From Burkholderiales bacterium (GTDB lineage: Bacteria; Pseudomonadota; Gammaproteobacteria; Burkholderiales; SG8-39): a stretch of 6,821 nucleotides of DNA. The notes under the pieces are model-generated. The model worked only from the letters and a program-made list of their open reading frames with translations, searched no databases and was not told the origin of the DNA. Position numbers and translations under genes: made by a program. The DNA lies in contig SXNB01000248.1 in assembly GCA_005777205.1 (NCBI GenBank), positions 1 through 6,821 of the forward strand. The letters are read 5' to 3'. Positions 1 to 5,656 of the stretch are shown piece by piece (position 1 is the first letter of the stretch; every line of letters starts with the position of its first letter).

Positions 1-79
1 AGAAGCAATCCACAGGACAGACTTCGACGCAGTCCATGTGCTTGCACTTGATGCAGTCTTCGGTGACGACGTAGGTCAT
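1..79 (-). CDS. fdxA: FdxA-type 7Fe-8S ferredoxin, N-terminal fragment (cut by window edge)
   Basis: Small cytoplasmic electron carrier holding one [3Fe-4S] and one [4Fe-4S] cluster. Only the first 26 codons lie in the window; the rest runs off the left edge. The visible protein begins MTYVVTEDCIKC and continues through KHMDCVEVCPVDCF. The cysteines at 9, 12, 17, 21 and 25 follow the spacing of the Azotobacter FdI/FdxA family: by family knowledge 9 and 17 would help bind the 3Fe cluster, and 21 would join the 4Fe cluster with cysteines further along. The ATG at 79-77 is chosen because the MTYVV start is the usual one for this family; no clear Shine-Dalgarno sequence precedes it. It reads in the same direction as rtcB and the Rieske gene but is 134 bp from rtcB and probably has its own promoter. 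The partner protein is unknown; FdxA is not the classical electron donor of VanA-like oxygenases. Confidence 0.93.
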   Translation of the reverse strand, partial: MTYVVTEDCIKCKHMDCVEVCPVDCF

Positions 80-115
80 TGGCTCGGGAAGATCAGTGGA
101 TGCGGAGGATACAGA

Positions 116-143
116 ATTATCGCACCCTAGAGCGCGAAGTCGA
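116..143 (-). promoter_or_regulatory. Possible sigma70-type promoter for fdxA
   Basis: On the minus strand the sequence TCGACT (143-138; 4 of 6 to TTGACA) is followed after 16 bp by GATAAT (121-116; 5 of 6 to TATAAT). A TG one base upstream of the -10 box makes it an extended -10. Transcription would start near 109, about 30 bases before the fdxA ATG. This rests on consensus matching only, but it is the most AT-rich stretch of the rtcB-fdxA gap, and it would allow fdxA to be expressed apart from rtcB. Confidence 0.35.
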
Positions 144-154
144 ATCCCGCGCGC

Positions 155-196
155 CTGCACTCTGGTGCAGCTTCACCGCCAGCGACGGATCGGCGG
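155..196 (-). other. Two small inverted repeats just downstream of rtcB
   Basis: Between the rtcB stop codon and the fdxA promoter region lie CCGCC/GGCGG (176-180 and 192-196, 11-nt loop) and a perfect CTGCAC/GTGCAG (155-160 and 165-170, 4-nt loop). In the rtcB transcript they would form two successive short hairpins. Neither is followed by a run of U, so this is not a standard intrinsic terminator; it could protect a 3' end after Rho-dependent termination, or be chance in GC-rich DNA. I see nothing else in the 80-213 gap apart from the possible fdxA promoter. Confidence 0.25.
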
Positions 197-213
197 CGGA
201 GCGGCCCCAGGTT

Positions 214-1410
214 TCAGCCTTTCACGCATAGGACCTGCTTCAGGGTATGCACGACCTCGACCAGATCGGACTGGTTCGCCATAACCGTGTCAATGTCCTT
301 GTAGGCGGCGGGGATTTCGTCCAGCACGGCCTTATCCTTGCGGCAAACAACGCCTTCAGTCTGCAACTCCAGGTCGGCGACGGTATATCTGCTCGCCGCC
401 TGGTTGCGGCTCATGCGCCGCCCCGCCCCGTGCGCGCAGGAATGGAAGGCCTCGGCGCCGCCCTTGCCGCGAACGATATAGCTGCGCGTACCCATGCTGC
501 CCGGGATGATCCCCAGTTCCCCCTCGCGGGCGCGGATCGCCCCCTTCCGGGTCAACCATACGTCCTCGCCGTAATGGAACTCCCGCGAAACATAGTTGTG
601 GTGGCAGTTGACCGCCTCGGTGCTCACCTCGAACGCCGGCAGGTGGCGGCGCAGCGCCCCCAGGACCAGGTCCATCATCTCCGCACGGTTGGCCGCGGCG
701 TAGTCCTGGGCCCAGCTCACCGCCTCGACGTAGTCCGCGAAATGGCGCGCGCCTTCCTCGAAGTACGCCAGGTCGCGGTGCGGCAGGTTCAGCTGGTTTC
801 GCTGCGCGTCTTTCCTCGCCAGCTCGATGAAATGCATACCGATGGCATTGCCGATGCCGCGGCTGCCCGAATGCAGCATCACCCAGGCGCACCCGGCCTC
901 ATCCAAGCACAGCTCGATGAAGTGGTTGCCGCCGCCCAGCGTCCCCATCTGGCGCGCCCAGCTGGAACGCTTGCCGACGCGCTTCTCGATGCCGGGATGC
1001 TTCTCGAGGATCGCCTTGAGGCCGCGGTTGAAGCGCTTCGCCGCGTGGTCACGGGTATCCCATTCTTCATGCTGGTTGAAGCCAACCGGAACATCGCGCG
1101 TGATCTGGTTGAAGACCTTCTTCAGCACGACCTCGTCGACCTCGCTGGCAGTGAGGGACAACCGCGCCGCGATCATGCCGCAGCCGATGTCCACACCCAC
1201 CGCTGCCGGGATGATGGCGCGCAGCGTCGGGATGACCGAGCCGACGGTAGCCCCGATGCCTAAGTGGACATCGGGCATGGCGGCAACGTGATGGTGGACG
1301 ATCGGGAGTTTCGAGACGTTAATCAGCTGCTGGCGCGCCTCGGGCTCCAGGCTGTCAGTGTAGACCTTGACCGGGACGCGGCCTTCGCGGATCTCAGTGA
1401 GGACAGGCAT
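214..1410 (-). CDS. rtcB: RNA-splicing ligase RtcB (3'-phosphate RNA ligase)
   Basis: Cytoplasmic GTP- and Mn(2+)-dependent ligase that joins RNA 2',3'-cyclic phosphate or 3'-phosphate ends to 5'-OH ends, used in RNA repair. The protein has 398 residues; the E. coli enzyme has 408. Family motifs run in order: MPDVHLGIGATVG (45-57), GVDIGCGM (72-79, with metal ligands D74 and C77), GTLGGGNHFIEL (156-167, N162 and H163), HSGSRGIGN (180-188), NCHHNYVSRE (268-277), GSMGTRSYIVRG (304-315) and SCAHGAGR (324-331). H327 matches the histidine that carries GMP in E. coli RtcB (H337). The C-terminus ends CVKG as in E. coli. All expected active-site residues are present, so it should be active. The start is the only plausible ATG, but it lacks a clear ribosome-binding site. 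It lies 25 bp downstream of the Rieske gene on the same strand and may be cotranscribed with it. No rtcA, rtcR or archease gene is in the window. Confidence 0.96.
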   Translation of the reverse strand: MPVLTEIREGRVPVKVYTDSLEPEARQQLINVSKLPIVHHHVAAMPDVHLGIGATVGSVIPTLRAIIPAAVGVDIGCGMIAARLSLTASEVDEVVLKKVFNQITRDVPVGFNQHEEWDTRDHAAKRFNRGLKAILEKHPGIEKRVGKRSSWARQMGTLGGGNHFIELCLDEAGCAWVMLHSGSRGIGNAIGMHFIELARKDAQRNQLNLPHRDLAYFEEGARHFADYVEAVSWAQDYAAANRAEMMDLVLGALRRHLPAFEVSTEAVNCHHNYVSREFHYGEDVWLTRKGAIRAREGELGIIPGSMGTRSYIVRGKGGAEAFHSCAHGAGRRMSRNQAASRYTVADLELQTEGVVCRKDKAVLDEIPAAYKDIDTVMANQSDLVEVVHTLKQVLCVKG

Positions 1411-1435
1411 TCAAGCGCAGCCGGCAGCAGCGACT

Positions 1436-2446
1436 TCAACCATCACGCGCGATGGCTTCCTCGAGCAGCCTGCGATAGCGCACCAGCGCCGAGTCGATGC
1501 CGAGCGGCAGCATCGCCGCGCCGGGATTGCGCGCGATGGACTCCGACTGCGCCTTGATCATGTCGCGGTCTTCGTTGAAGGCGATGATCAGGCTTTGGAA
1601 GATCCCTTCGGTCAACGACGCGTCGCCCGCGTCGGCGCGGTGCGACTGCTGGAAAAAATAGTGCGTGGCGTTCGCGGTCTCGGGCGTGAGCGTCTGGCAG
1701 CTGTGCAGCATCACCGAGTTTGCTGGATTAGCCTCCTGCTGCCCCGCCAGCTTGCCGCCCGAACTCATGAGCAGCGTGCCGGGGAAAAGAAAATCGTAGA
1801 TGAACCATCGGTCCACGTTGCCACTGAACTTGCGGATGTTGTGGTAATACGGCGGCGGCGGCACGTCGGGCACGCGGCGCGTCACGCGCACGCCTCGCTC
1901 CAGCACCTCGATCTCTGGCCGCGCCCGGGCGATCGCGGTCGAACCGCCCAGCGTCTTCTCGTGCACGTACGACAGGTGCGAAAAATCCAGCAGGTTGTCG
2001 CAGATGAGGAGGTAGGGCGTGGCGTAATGCAGGTAGCCGGGCTTGTTGCGCCAGTCTGGATGGTCGTTGGAGAAATTGTCGGGCAGCAGGCGCTCCTCGG
2101 CCTTCGCCGGGTCGCCCATCCAGACGAACAGCCACTTGTTGCGCGCCACGATCGGGTAGGACCTGACTTTCGCGCCGGACGGCACGCGGTCCAGCCCCGG
2201 CGCGTCGACACATTGCCCTCCGGCGTCGAACTTCAAGCCGTGGTAGCCGCAGCGCAGCTGGTCGCCTTCCTTGCGGCCCTTGGACAGCGGCGCGTGCCGA
2301 TGGCAGCAGCGGTCCTCCAGCGCGGCGTAGCCCGTCGCAGTGCGAAAGACGACGATAGGCTCGTTCAGGACCGTGCGGGCAAAGAGCCCGTCGGCGGGAA
2401 TCTCGTAGTCCCAGGCAATGACGTACCAGCAGTTGCGGAGGAACAT
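1436..2446 (-). CDS. Rieske non-haem iron oxygenase, VanA/DdmC-like (aromatic hydroxylase or O-demethylase)
   Basis: Predicted cytoplasmic terminal oxygenase that uses O2 and electrons from a separate reductase to hydroxylate or O-demethylate a small substrate, typically aromatic. It has 336 residues. An N-terminal Rieske [2Fe-2S] domain (about 1-110) carries C47-x-H49 (in CCHRHAPLS) and C66-x2-H69 (in CGYHGLKFD). The catalytic domain has the mononuclear-iron motif D154-x2-H157-x4-H162 (DFSHLSYVH) and an acidic NEDRD stretch near 291-295 that probably supplies the third, carboxylate ligand. The opening MFLRNCWYV and the block LTPETANATHYFF (253-265) resemble vanillate demethylase VanA and dicamba monooxygenase DdmC. 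The substrate cannot be assigned. No reductase (VanB-like) gene is in the window. The ATG lacks a visible Shine-Dalgarno sequence, and a promoter-like sequence ends six bases before it. It is divergent from a Liv-type importer operon, which suggests uptake and attack of the same compound. Confidence 0.93.
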   Translation of the reverse strand: MFLRNCWYVIAWDYEIPADGLFARTVLNEPIVVFRTATGYAALEDRCCHRHAPLSKGRKEGDQLRCGYHGLKFDAGGQCVDAPGLDRVPSGAKVRSYPIVARNKWLFVWMGDPAKAEERLLPDNFSNDHPDWRNKPGYLHYATPYLLICDNLLDFSHLSYVHEKTLGGSTAIARARPEIEVLERGVRVTRRVPDVPPPPYYHNIRKFSGNVDRWFIYDFLFPGTLLMSSGGKLAGQQEANPANSVMLHSCQTLTPETANATHYFFQQSHRADAGDASLTEGIFQSLIIAFNEDRDMIKAQSESIARNPGAAMLPLGIDSALVRYRRLLEEAIARDG

Positions 2447-2452
2447 GCCGCG

Positions 2453-2481
2453 ATTGAACCAGACCGCGCCCTGTCTGCCAA
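2453..2481 (-). promoter_or_regulatory. Possible promoter of the Rieske gene (leaderless geometry)
   Basis: On the minus strand TTGGCA (2481-2476; 5 of 6 to TTGACA) is followed after exactly 17 bp by TTCAAT (2458-2453; 4 of 6 to TATAAT). Six bases then separate the -10 box from the Rieske ATG at 2446, so the expected start of transcription falls on or very near the A of the start codon. There is no Shine-Dalgarno sequence, which fits a leaderless message. The evidence is consensus matching only. Confidence 0.35.
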
Positions 2482-2498
2482 TACACGGATGCTAATAT
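2471..2498 (+). promoter_or_regulatory. Probable promoter of the ABC-importer operon
   Basis: The clearest element is an extended -10, TGCTAATAT (2490-2498), with box TAATAT at 2493-2498 in otherwise GC-rich sequence. The -35 is poor: CTGTCT at 2471-2476 with a 16-bp spacer. A strong extended -10 with a weak -35 is typical of promoters that depend on an activator. Transcription would start near 2505, giving a leader of about 25 bases before the ATG at 2531. The -35 region overlaps the proposed -35 of the divergent Rieske promoter. Confidence 0.45.
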
Positions 2499-2512
2499 TG
2501 TCACCCGCATCC
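2487..2512. promoter_or_regulatory. Inverted repeat bracketing the -10 box: candidate operator
   Basis: GGATGC (2487-2492) and its exact complement GCATCC (2507-2512) flank a 14-bp spacer that holds the TAATAT box and the predicted transcription start. A dimeric regulator bound here could block the importer promoter and influence the divergent Rieske promoter about 30 bp away. A second, weaker inverted repeat, CAATA/TATTG (2479-2483 and 2496-2500), overlaps it. No regulator gene is visible, and six-base arms can arise by chance. Confidence 0.35.
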
Positions 2513-2517
2513 ACGAT

Positions 2518-2523
2518 GAGGAG
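2518..2523 (+). promoter_or_regulatory. Ribosome-binding site for the substrate-binding protein gene
   Basis: GAGGAG lies seven bases before the ATG at 2531. It decides the start: the in-frame ATG at 2516 overlaps this site and has no good site of its own, and only the 2531 start places the twin-arginine signal at the N-terminus. Confidence 0.8.
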
Positions 2524-2530
2524 AAACCCC

Positions 2531-3742
2531 ATGGATCGTCGCCAGTTCACCAAGGTCGCCGCCGCGGCCGGAACCGTGACCGCGCTGTCCCCGCTGAACA
2601 TCGCCCGTGCCCAGGGCGCGCGCCTCAAGGTCGGTGTGCTGCTGCCCCGCTCCGGCGTACAGGCCGGCATCGGCCAGGACTGCCACCGCGTCATCGATGT
2701 GACCGCGGGCATCCTCAGAGACATCGGCCTCCCGGCCCTCGACATAATGAACGCGGACACCGAGTCGAATGTAGACGTCGCACGCTCTCGCGCCGAGCGC
2801 CTGATCAGCGAGGGCGCGCAGTTGCTGGTCGGCGCCTTCGATTCCGGTCAGAGCACCGCCATCGCCCAGGTCGCCGAGCAGCGCGGCATCCCGTTCGTGA
2901 TCAACATCGCCGCCGCTCCGCCGATCACCGAGCAGGGCTACAAGTTCGTGTTCCGCAACTTCCCGACCGCGCCGATGATCCTGGGCGATGCCTTCGCCAA
3001 CCAGCTGGAGGTGTTCCAAGCCACCGGCGTGTCGCCCAAGTCCGCGGTGTTCATGCACGTCAACGACACCTTCGGCCAGGCCATGCAGAAGGGCTTCACC
3101 GGCGTGATGTCGAATTTCACCATGCCCTACAAGGTGCTCCAGACCATCTCCTACGACCCGGCGGCGCGTGACCTGTCGGTGGAAGTGGCCAAGGCCCGCG
3201 CAAGCGGCGCCGAGGCGCTCATCATGGTGAGCCGGCTCAACGACGCCATCCTGATCACGCGGGAGCTGATCAAGCAGCGCTGGACCCCGGCGGCAATACT
3301 GAGCATGGGTCCAGGCTGGTACGAGGACCAATACCGCAAGACGCTCGCCAAGCTGGGCGACGGGCCGATGAGCTTCGTGCCCTGGTACGACCCGAACAAG
3401 AAGCTCTCCAAACAACTCGAGGCCGCGCACACCAAGGCGTTCCCGGACATCGACCTGAACACCAACCACATCTACACCTTCGAGGCGCTGCTGGTCGCCG
3501 CGGACGCCTTCAAGCGCGCCGGCTCCGCCAATCCCAAGGCGCTTGCAGACGCGATCCGCACCACGAACATCAGGGATAACGTCAGCACCGGGCCGGGAAT
3601 CCAGTTCGACGCCAAGGGCCAGAACGACAAGTTAAGGAACTCCGTGGTCCAGAATCGTGGCGGCAAGCTGCTGACGGTGGCACCAAAGGGAGCGGCGAAC
3701 GCCAAGCCCGAGTTGCCGATGACCGCCTACGACAAGCGCTGA
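2531..3742 (+). CDS. Periplasmic substrate-binding protein of a Liv-type ABC importer
   Basis: Receptor that captures the substrate in the periplasm and delivers it to the LivH/LivM-like permeases. It has 403 residues. The N-terminus is an export signal with a twin-arginine-like start (MDRRQFTK), an Ala-rich hydrophobic stretch and a likely cleavage site after IARA near residue 27; there is no lipobox cysteine, so it should be soluble. The mature part begins LKVGVLLPRSG and shows the type 1 periplasmic-binding fold (Peripla_BP_6 family): LLVGAFDSGQSTAIAQVAEQ (98-117), IPFVINIAAAPPITEQGYKF (120-139) and VFMHVNDTFGQAM (173-185). Family members bind leucine-type amino acids, amides, urea or aromatic acids. 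The divergent Rieske gene favours an aromatic or similar acid, which is an inference. It is the first gene of the operon and has its best ribosome-binding site. The reading frame stays open far upstream, across the antisense of the Rieske gene, but nothing supports a longer protein. Confidence 0.93.
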   Translation: MDRRQFTKVAAAAGTVTALSPLNIARAQGARLKVGVLLPRSGVQAGIGQDCHRVIDVTAGILRDIGLPALDIMNADTESNVDVARSRAERLISEGAQLLVGAFDSGQSTAIAQVAEQRGIPFVINIAAAPPITEQGYKFVFRNFPTAPMILGDAFANQLEVFQATGVSPKSAVFMHVNDTFGQAMQKGFTGVMSNFTMPYKVLQTISYDPAARDLSVEVAKARASGAEALIMVSRLNDAILITRELIKQRWTPAAILSMGPGWYEDQYRKTLAKLGDGPMSFVPWYDPNKKLSKQLEAAHTKAFPDIDLNTNHIYTFEALLVAADAFKRAGSANPKALADAIRTTNIRDNVSTGPGIQFDAKGQNDKLRNSVVQNRGGKLLTVAPKGAANAKPELPMTAYDKR

Positions 3743-3746
3743 CCGC

Positions 3747-3766
3747 GGGCGGCGCCAGGCCCGCCC
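3747..3766 (+). other. GC-only hairpin filling the gap between binding-protein and permease genes
   Basis: GGGCGG (3747-3752) pairs perfectly with CCGCCC (3761-3766) around an 8-nt loop, and the second arm ends on the base before the livH-type ATG. The only Shine-Dalgarno-like triplet (AGG, 3757-3759) sits in the loop. In other importer operons an intercistronic stem-loop after the binding-protein gene stabilises the upstream message and keeps permease yield low. That role is inferred here from position and symmetry. Confidence 0.45.
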
Positions 3767-4639
3767 ATGCCGGTCGAGATCTACCTGAATGTCGCTGCCA
3801 GCGGCCTGCTGACGGGACTGGTCTATGGGCTGATGGCACTCGGCCTCTCGGTCATCTTCGGCGTCGTGCGGGTGGTCAATTTCGCTCACGGCGAGATGAT
3901 GACCCTGGCGATGTTCCTGACCCTGGTGCTGTTCAACGCATTGAAGCTGGACCCGCTGGTGCTGATGGTGCCGGTGGCGGCGGTGATGTTCGTGCTGGGC
4001 TACCTGATGCAGGCCGGGCTGATCAATCCCTTCATCAACCGCCCCGAGCACAGCCAGTTCATGCTGCTGGTCGCCATCGCACTGGTTCTGGTCAACGTGC
4101 AGCTGATCGTGTTCGGCCCGGATGCCCAGGGCATCCGCACCCGCTACTCCTTCGACAGCTTCAAGCTGGGACCCTTGGTGACCGACGCCTCCAAGGTCTA
4201 CGCGGCGGGTGCGGCGCTGGTGGTCGCGGCGGCGCTGTTCGCGTTCTTCCGCTTCACCTTGCTCGGCAAGGCGATCCGCGCCTGCGCCGACAACTATGAC
4301 GGCGCGCGGGTGGTGGGCCTGAACGTGAAGCGGCTGTACGCGCTCACCTTCGGCATCGGCTCGGCCTGCGTCGGCGCGGCAGGCGCCATGCTAATGGTGG
4401 TCAGCGACGTCACTCCGGCGATCGGGCCGGCCAACACCCTGCTCGCGTTCGTCATCGTCATCACCGGCGGCCTTGGCTCGATGCCCGGCGCCCTGCTGGG
4501 CGGGCTCCTGATCGGCCTCACCGAGGCGCTGGGCGGGGTGCTGTTCACGCCCTCGGCGAAGAGCATGTTCGCCTTCGCGCTACTGGTGCTGGTGCTGCTG
4601 TTCCGGCCGCAGGGCATCCTCGGGCGCCGGGAGACGTGA
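3767..4639 (+). CDS. livH: LivH-type permease of the branched-chain amino acid ABC transporter family
   Basis: Inner-membrane subunit that with the LivM-type protein forms the translocation channel. It has 290 residues, a usual LivH length, with about eight hydrophobic segments. Typical family motifs are GLMALGLSVIFGVVRVVNFA (21-40) followed by HGEMM, the ATPase-contacting loop GKAIRACADNYDGARVVGLN (167-186), TGGLGSMPGALLGGLLIG (233-250) and the C-terminal LFRPQGILGRRE. The ATG follows the binding-protein stop after 24 bp, with only a weak AGG upstream and a GC-rich hairpin in between, so its translation is probably lower than that of the preceding gene. Its last four bases overlap the start of the next permease (GTGA). 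The symbol names the family; leucine is not necessarily the substrate. Confidence 0.94.
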   Translation: MPVEIYLNVAASGLLTGLVYGLMALGLSVIFGVVRVVNFAHGEMMTLAMFLTLVLFNALKLDPLVLMVPVAAVMFVLGYLMQAGLINPFINRPEHSQFMLLVAIALVLVNVQLIVFGPDAQGIRTRYSFDSFKLGPLVTDASKVYAAGAALVVAAALFAFFRFTLLGKAIRACADNYDGARVVGLNVKRLYALTFGIGSACVGAAGAMLMVVSDVTPAIGPANTLLAFVIVITGGLGSMPGALLGGLLIGLTEALGGVLFTPSAKSMFAFALLVLVLLFRPQGILGRRET

Positions 4640-5655
4640 TCGCGCGGCTGCTCGAAGGCGTTCCACGCCGGGGCCTCGCCGCCCTCGGCGCGCTGCTCCT
4701 GTTGCTGCTCGTGTTTCCGGCCTTCGCCAGCGGCTACCTGCTCTCGGTGGGTTTCCTGATCCTGCACTTCGCCTTCGTCGGCCAAGCGTGGAACATCATG
4801 ATGGGCTTCGCCGGGCAGTTGTCGCTGGGGCACTCTCTCTACGTCGGCCTGGGCGCCTATGCCGCTGCCGCGCTCTACGTGCATTTCGGTATCAGCCCGT
4901 GGATCGGGCTCGGCGCCTCGGTCGGCGTTGCCATGATCGCCGGCGCGGTGCTGGGCTTTCTGGCCTTCCGCTTCGGCGTCGCCGGCGTCTACTTCGCGAT
5001 CCTGACCATCGCCTTCGCCGAATTCGCGCGCATCGGGTTCGATCATTTTTCCTGGGTGCAGGGCTCCTCGGGCTTCTTCCTGCCGGTGGCCAACTACACC
5101 ACCAACGACCTTTGGAACCTGCGCGGCAGCCCAAAGATGTTTTACTACCTGATGCTCGCCATGAGCGTGGCCGCGTTCGTCGCCTGCCACGCGCTGTTAC
5201 GCAGCCGCATGGGCTACTACTGGCAGGCGATCCGCGAGAGCCCCGAGGCCGCGCAGGCGCTGGGCGTGAACGTGTTCCGCTACAAGATGGCCGCCGTCGT
5301 CATTTCTGCGGCGATGACCTCGCTTGCCGGCGTGGTATTCGCGTTCTACTACAACAACCTGTTTCCCGAGCAGATCTTCCACATCTCGCGCTCGATCGAG
5401 CTGATCCTGGGACCCATCATCGGTGGCATCGGTACGCTGGTCGGGCCGCTGGTCGGCGCGCTGCTGCTGACGGGTCTGGCCGAGGGCATGCGCGAGGCGA
5501 TGCTGCAGCTGGGCGTCGAGGTCCCGGGCGTGAAGCAGGTGTTCTACGGCATCTGCCTACTGCTGGTGGTGATGTTCCTGCCGCATGGCGTCTGGCCGCC
5601 GCTTGCCCGGCACCTCGGCCTGGAGCGCGGCGCCGGCCGCCGCGAGGAGCGCTGA
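4636..5655 (+). CDS. livM: LivM-type permease of the branched-chain amino acid ABC transporter family
   Basis: Second inner-membrane channel subunit. It has 339 residues and about eight to ten hydrophobic segments. Diagnostic motifs are GFAGQLSLGHSLYVGLGAYA (57-76), the cytoplasmic coupling loop AIRESPEAAQALGVNVFRYK (198-217), then LAGVVFAFYYN (230-240) and the glycine-rich LGPIIGGIGTLVGPLVGALL (258-277). The start is a GTG whose last two bases open the TGA stop of the LivH-type gene (GTGA), so translation is likely coupled; the next in-frame starts would cut into the first membrane segments. A GGGAG lies only two bases before the GTG, too near to be an ideal ribosome-binding site. The C-terminus is a short basic tail (RGAGRREER), with no fused ATPase domain of the kind some LivM proteins carry. 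Confidence 0.93.
   Translation: MIARLLEGVPRRGLAALGALLLLLLVFPAFASGYLLSVGFLILHFAFVGQAWNIMMGFAGQLSLGHSLYVGLGAYAAAALYVHFGISPWIGLGASVGVAMIAGAVLGFLAFRFGVAGVYFAILTIAFAEFARIGFDHFSWVQGSSGFFLPVANYTTNDLWNLRGSPKMFYYLMLAMSVAAFVACHALLRSRMGYYWQAIRESPEAAQALGVNVFRYKMAAVVISAAMTSLAGVVFAFYYNNLFPEQIFHISRSIELILGPIIGGIGTLVGPLVGALLLTGLAEGMREAMLQLGVEVPGVKQVFYGICLLLVVMFLPHGVWPPLARHLGLERGAGRREER
5644..5649 (+). promoter_or_regulatory. Ribosome-binding site that sets the livG-type start
   Basis: GAGGAG, inside the last codons of the LivM-type gene, lies seven bases before the GTG at 5657. The same frame is open from an ATG at 5585, but that start would add 24 residues that lie wholly within livM and have no counterpart in LivG proteins. 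The GTG start gives the usual N-terminus reading LEVSAISKSF. Confidence 0.75.
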
Positions 5656-5656
5656 G

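Noticed and set aside
138..170. Stretch resembling a tRNA T-arm (TCGAATCCC) near a small hairpin
   Set aside because: No acceptor, D or anticodon stems can be paired around it at tRNA spacing, so it is a chance match.
247..1263. Open frame of 338 codons on the plus strand, antisense to rtcB
   Set aside because: It mirrors a confidently identified rtcB in GC-rich DNA, has low-complexity Arg/Ala/Val-rich composition and no recognisable motif or ribosome-binding site.
1367..2530. In-frame N-terminal extension of the substrate-binding protein, reading through the antisense of the Rieske gene
   Set aside because: The frame is open only because of base composition. The strong GAGGAG and the twin-arginine signal place the true start at 2531, and a signal peptide would not lie in the middle of a protein.
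2501..3469. Open frame of 322 codons antisense to the substrate-binding protein
   Set aside because: Shadow frame: His/Arg/Gly-rich with no domain, opposite a gene whose protein has clear family motifs.
4294..5190. Open frame of 298 codons antisense to the two permease genes
   Set aside because: Shadow frame rich in Glu, His and Gln from reversed hydrophobic codons, and it spans the boundary of two real genes.
5585..5656. Upstream ATG start for the LivG-type gene giving 24 extra residues
   Set aside because: The extension lies entirely within livM, has no family counterpart, and the GTG at 5657 has a well-spaced GAGGAG.
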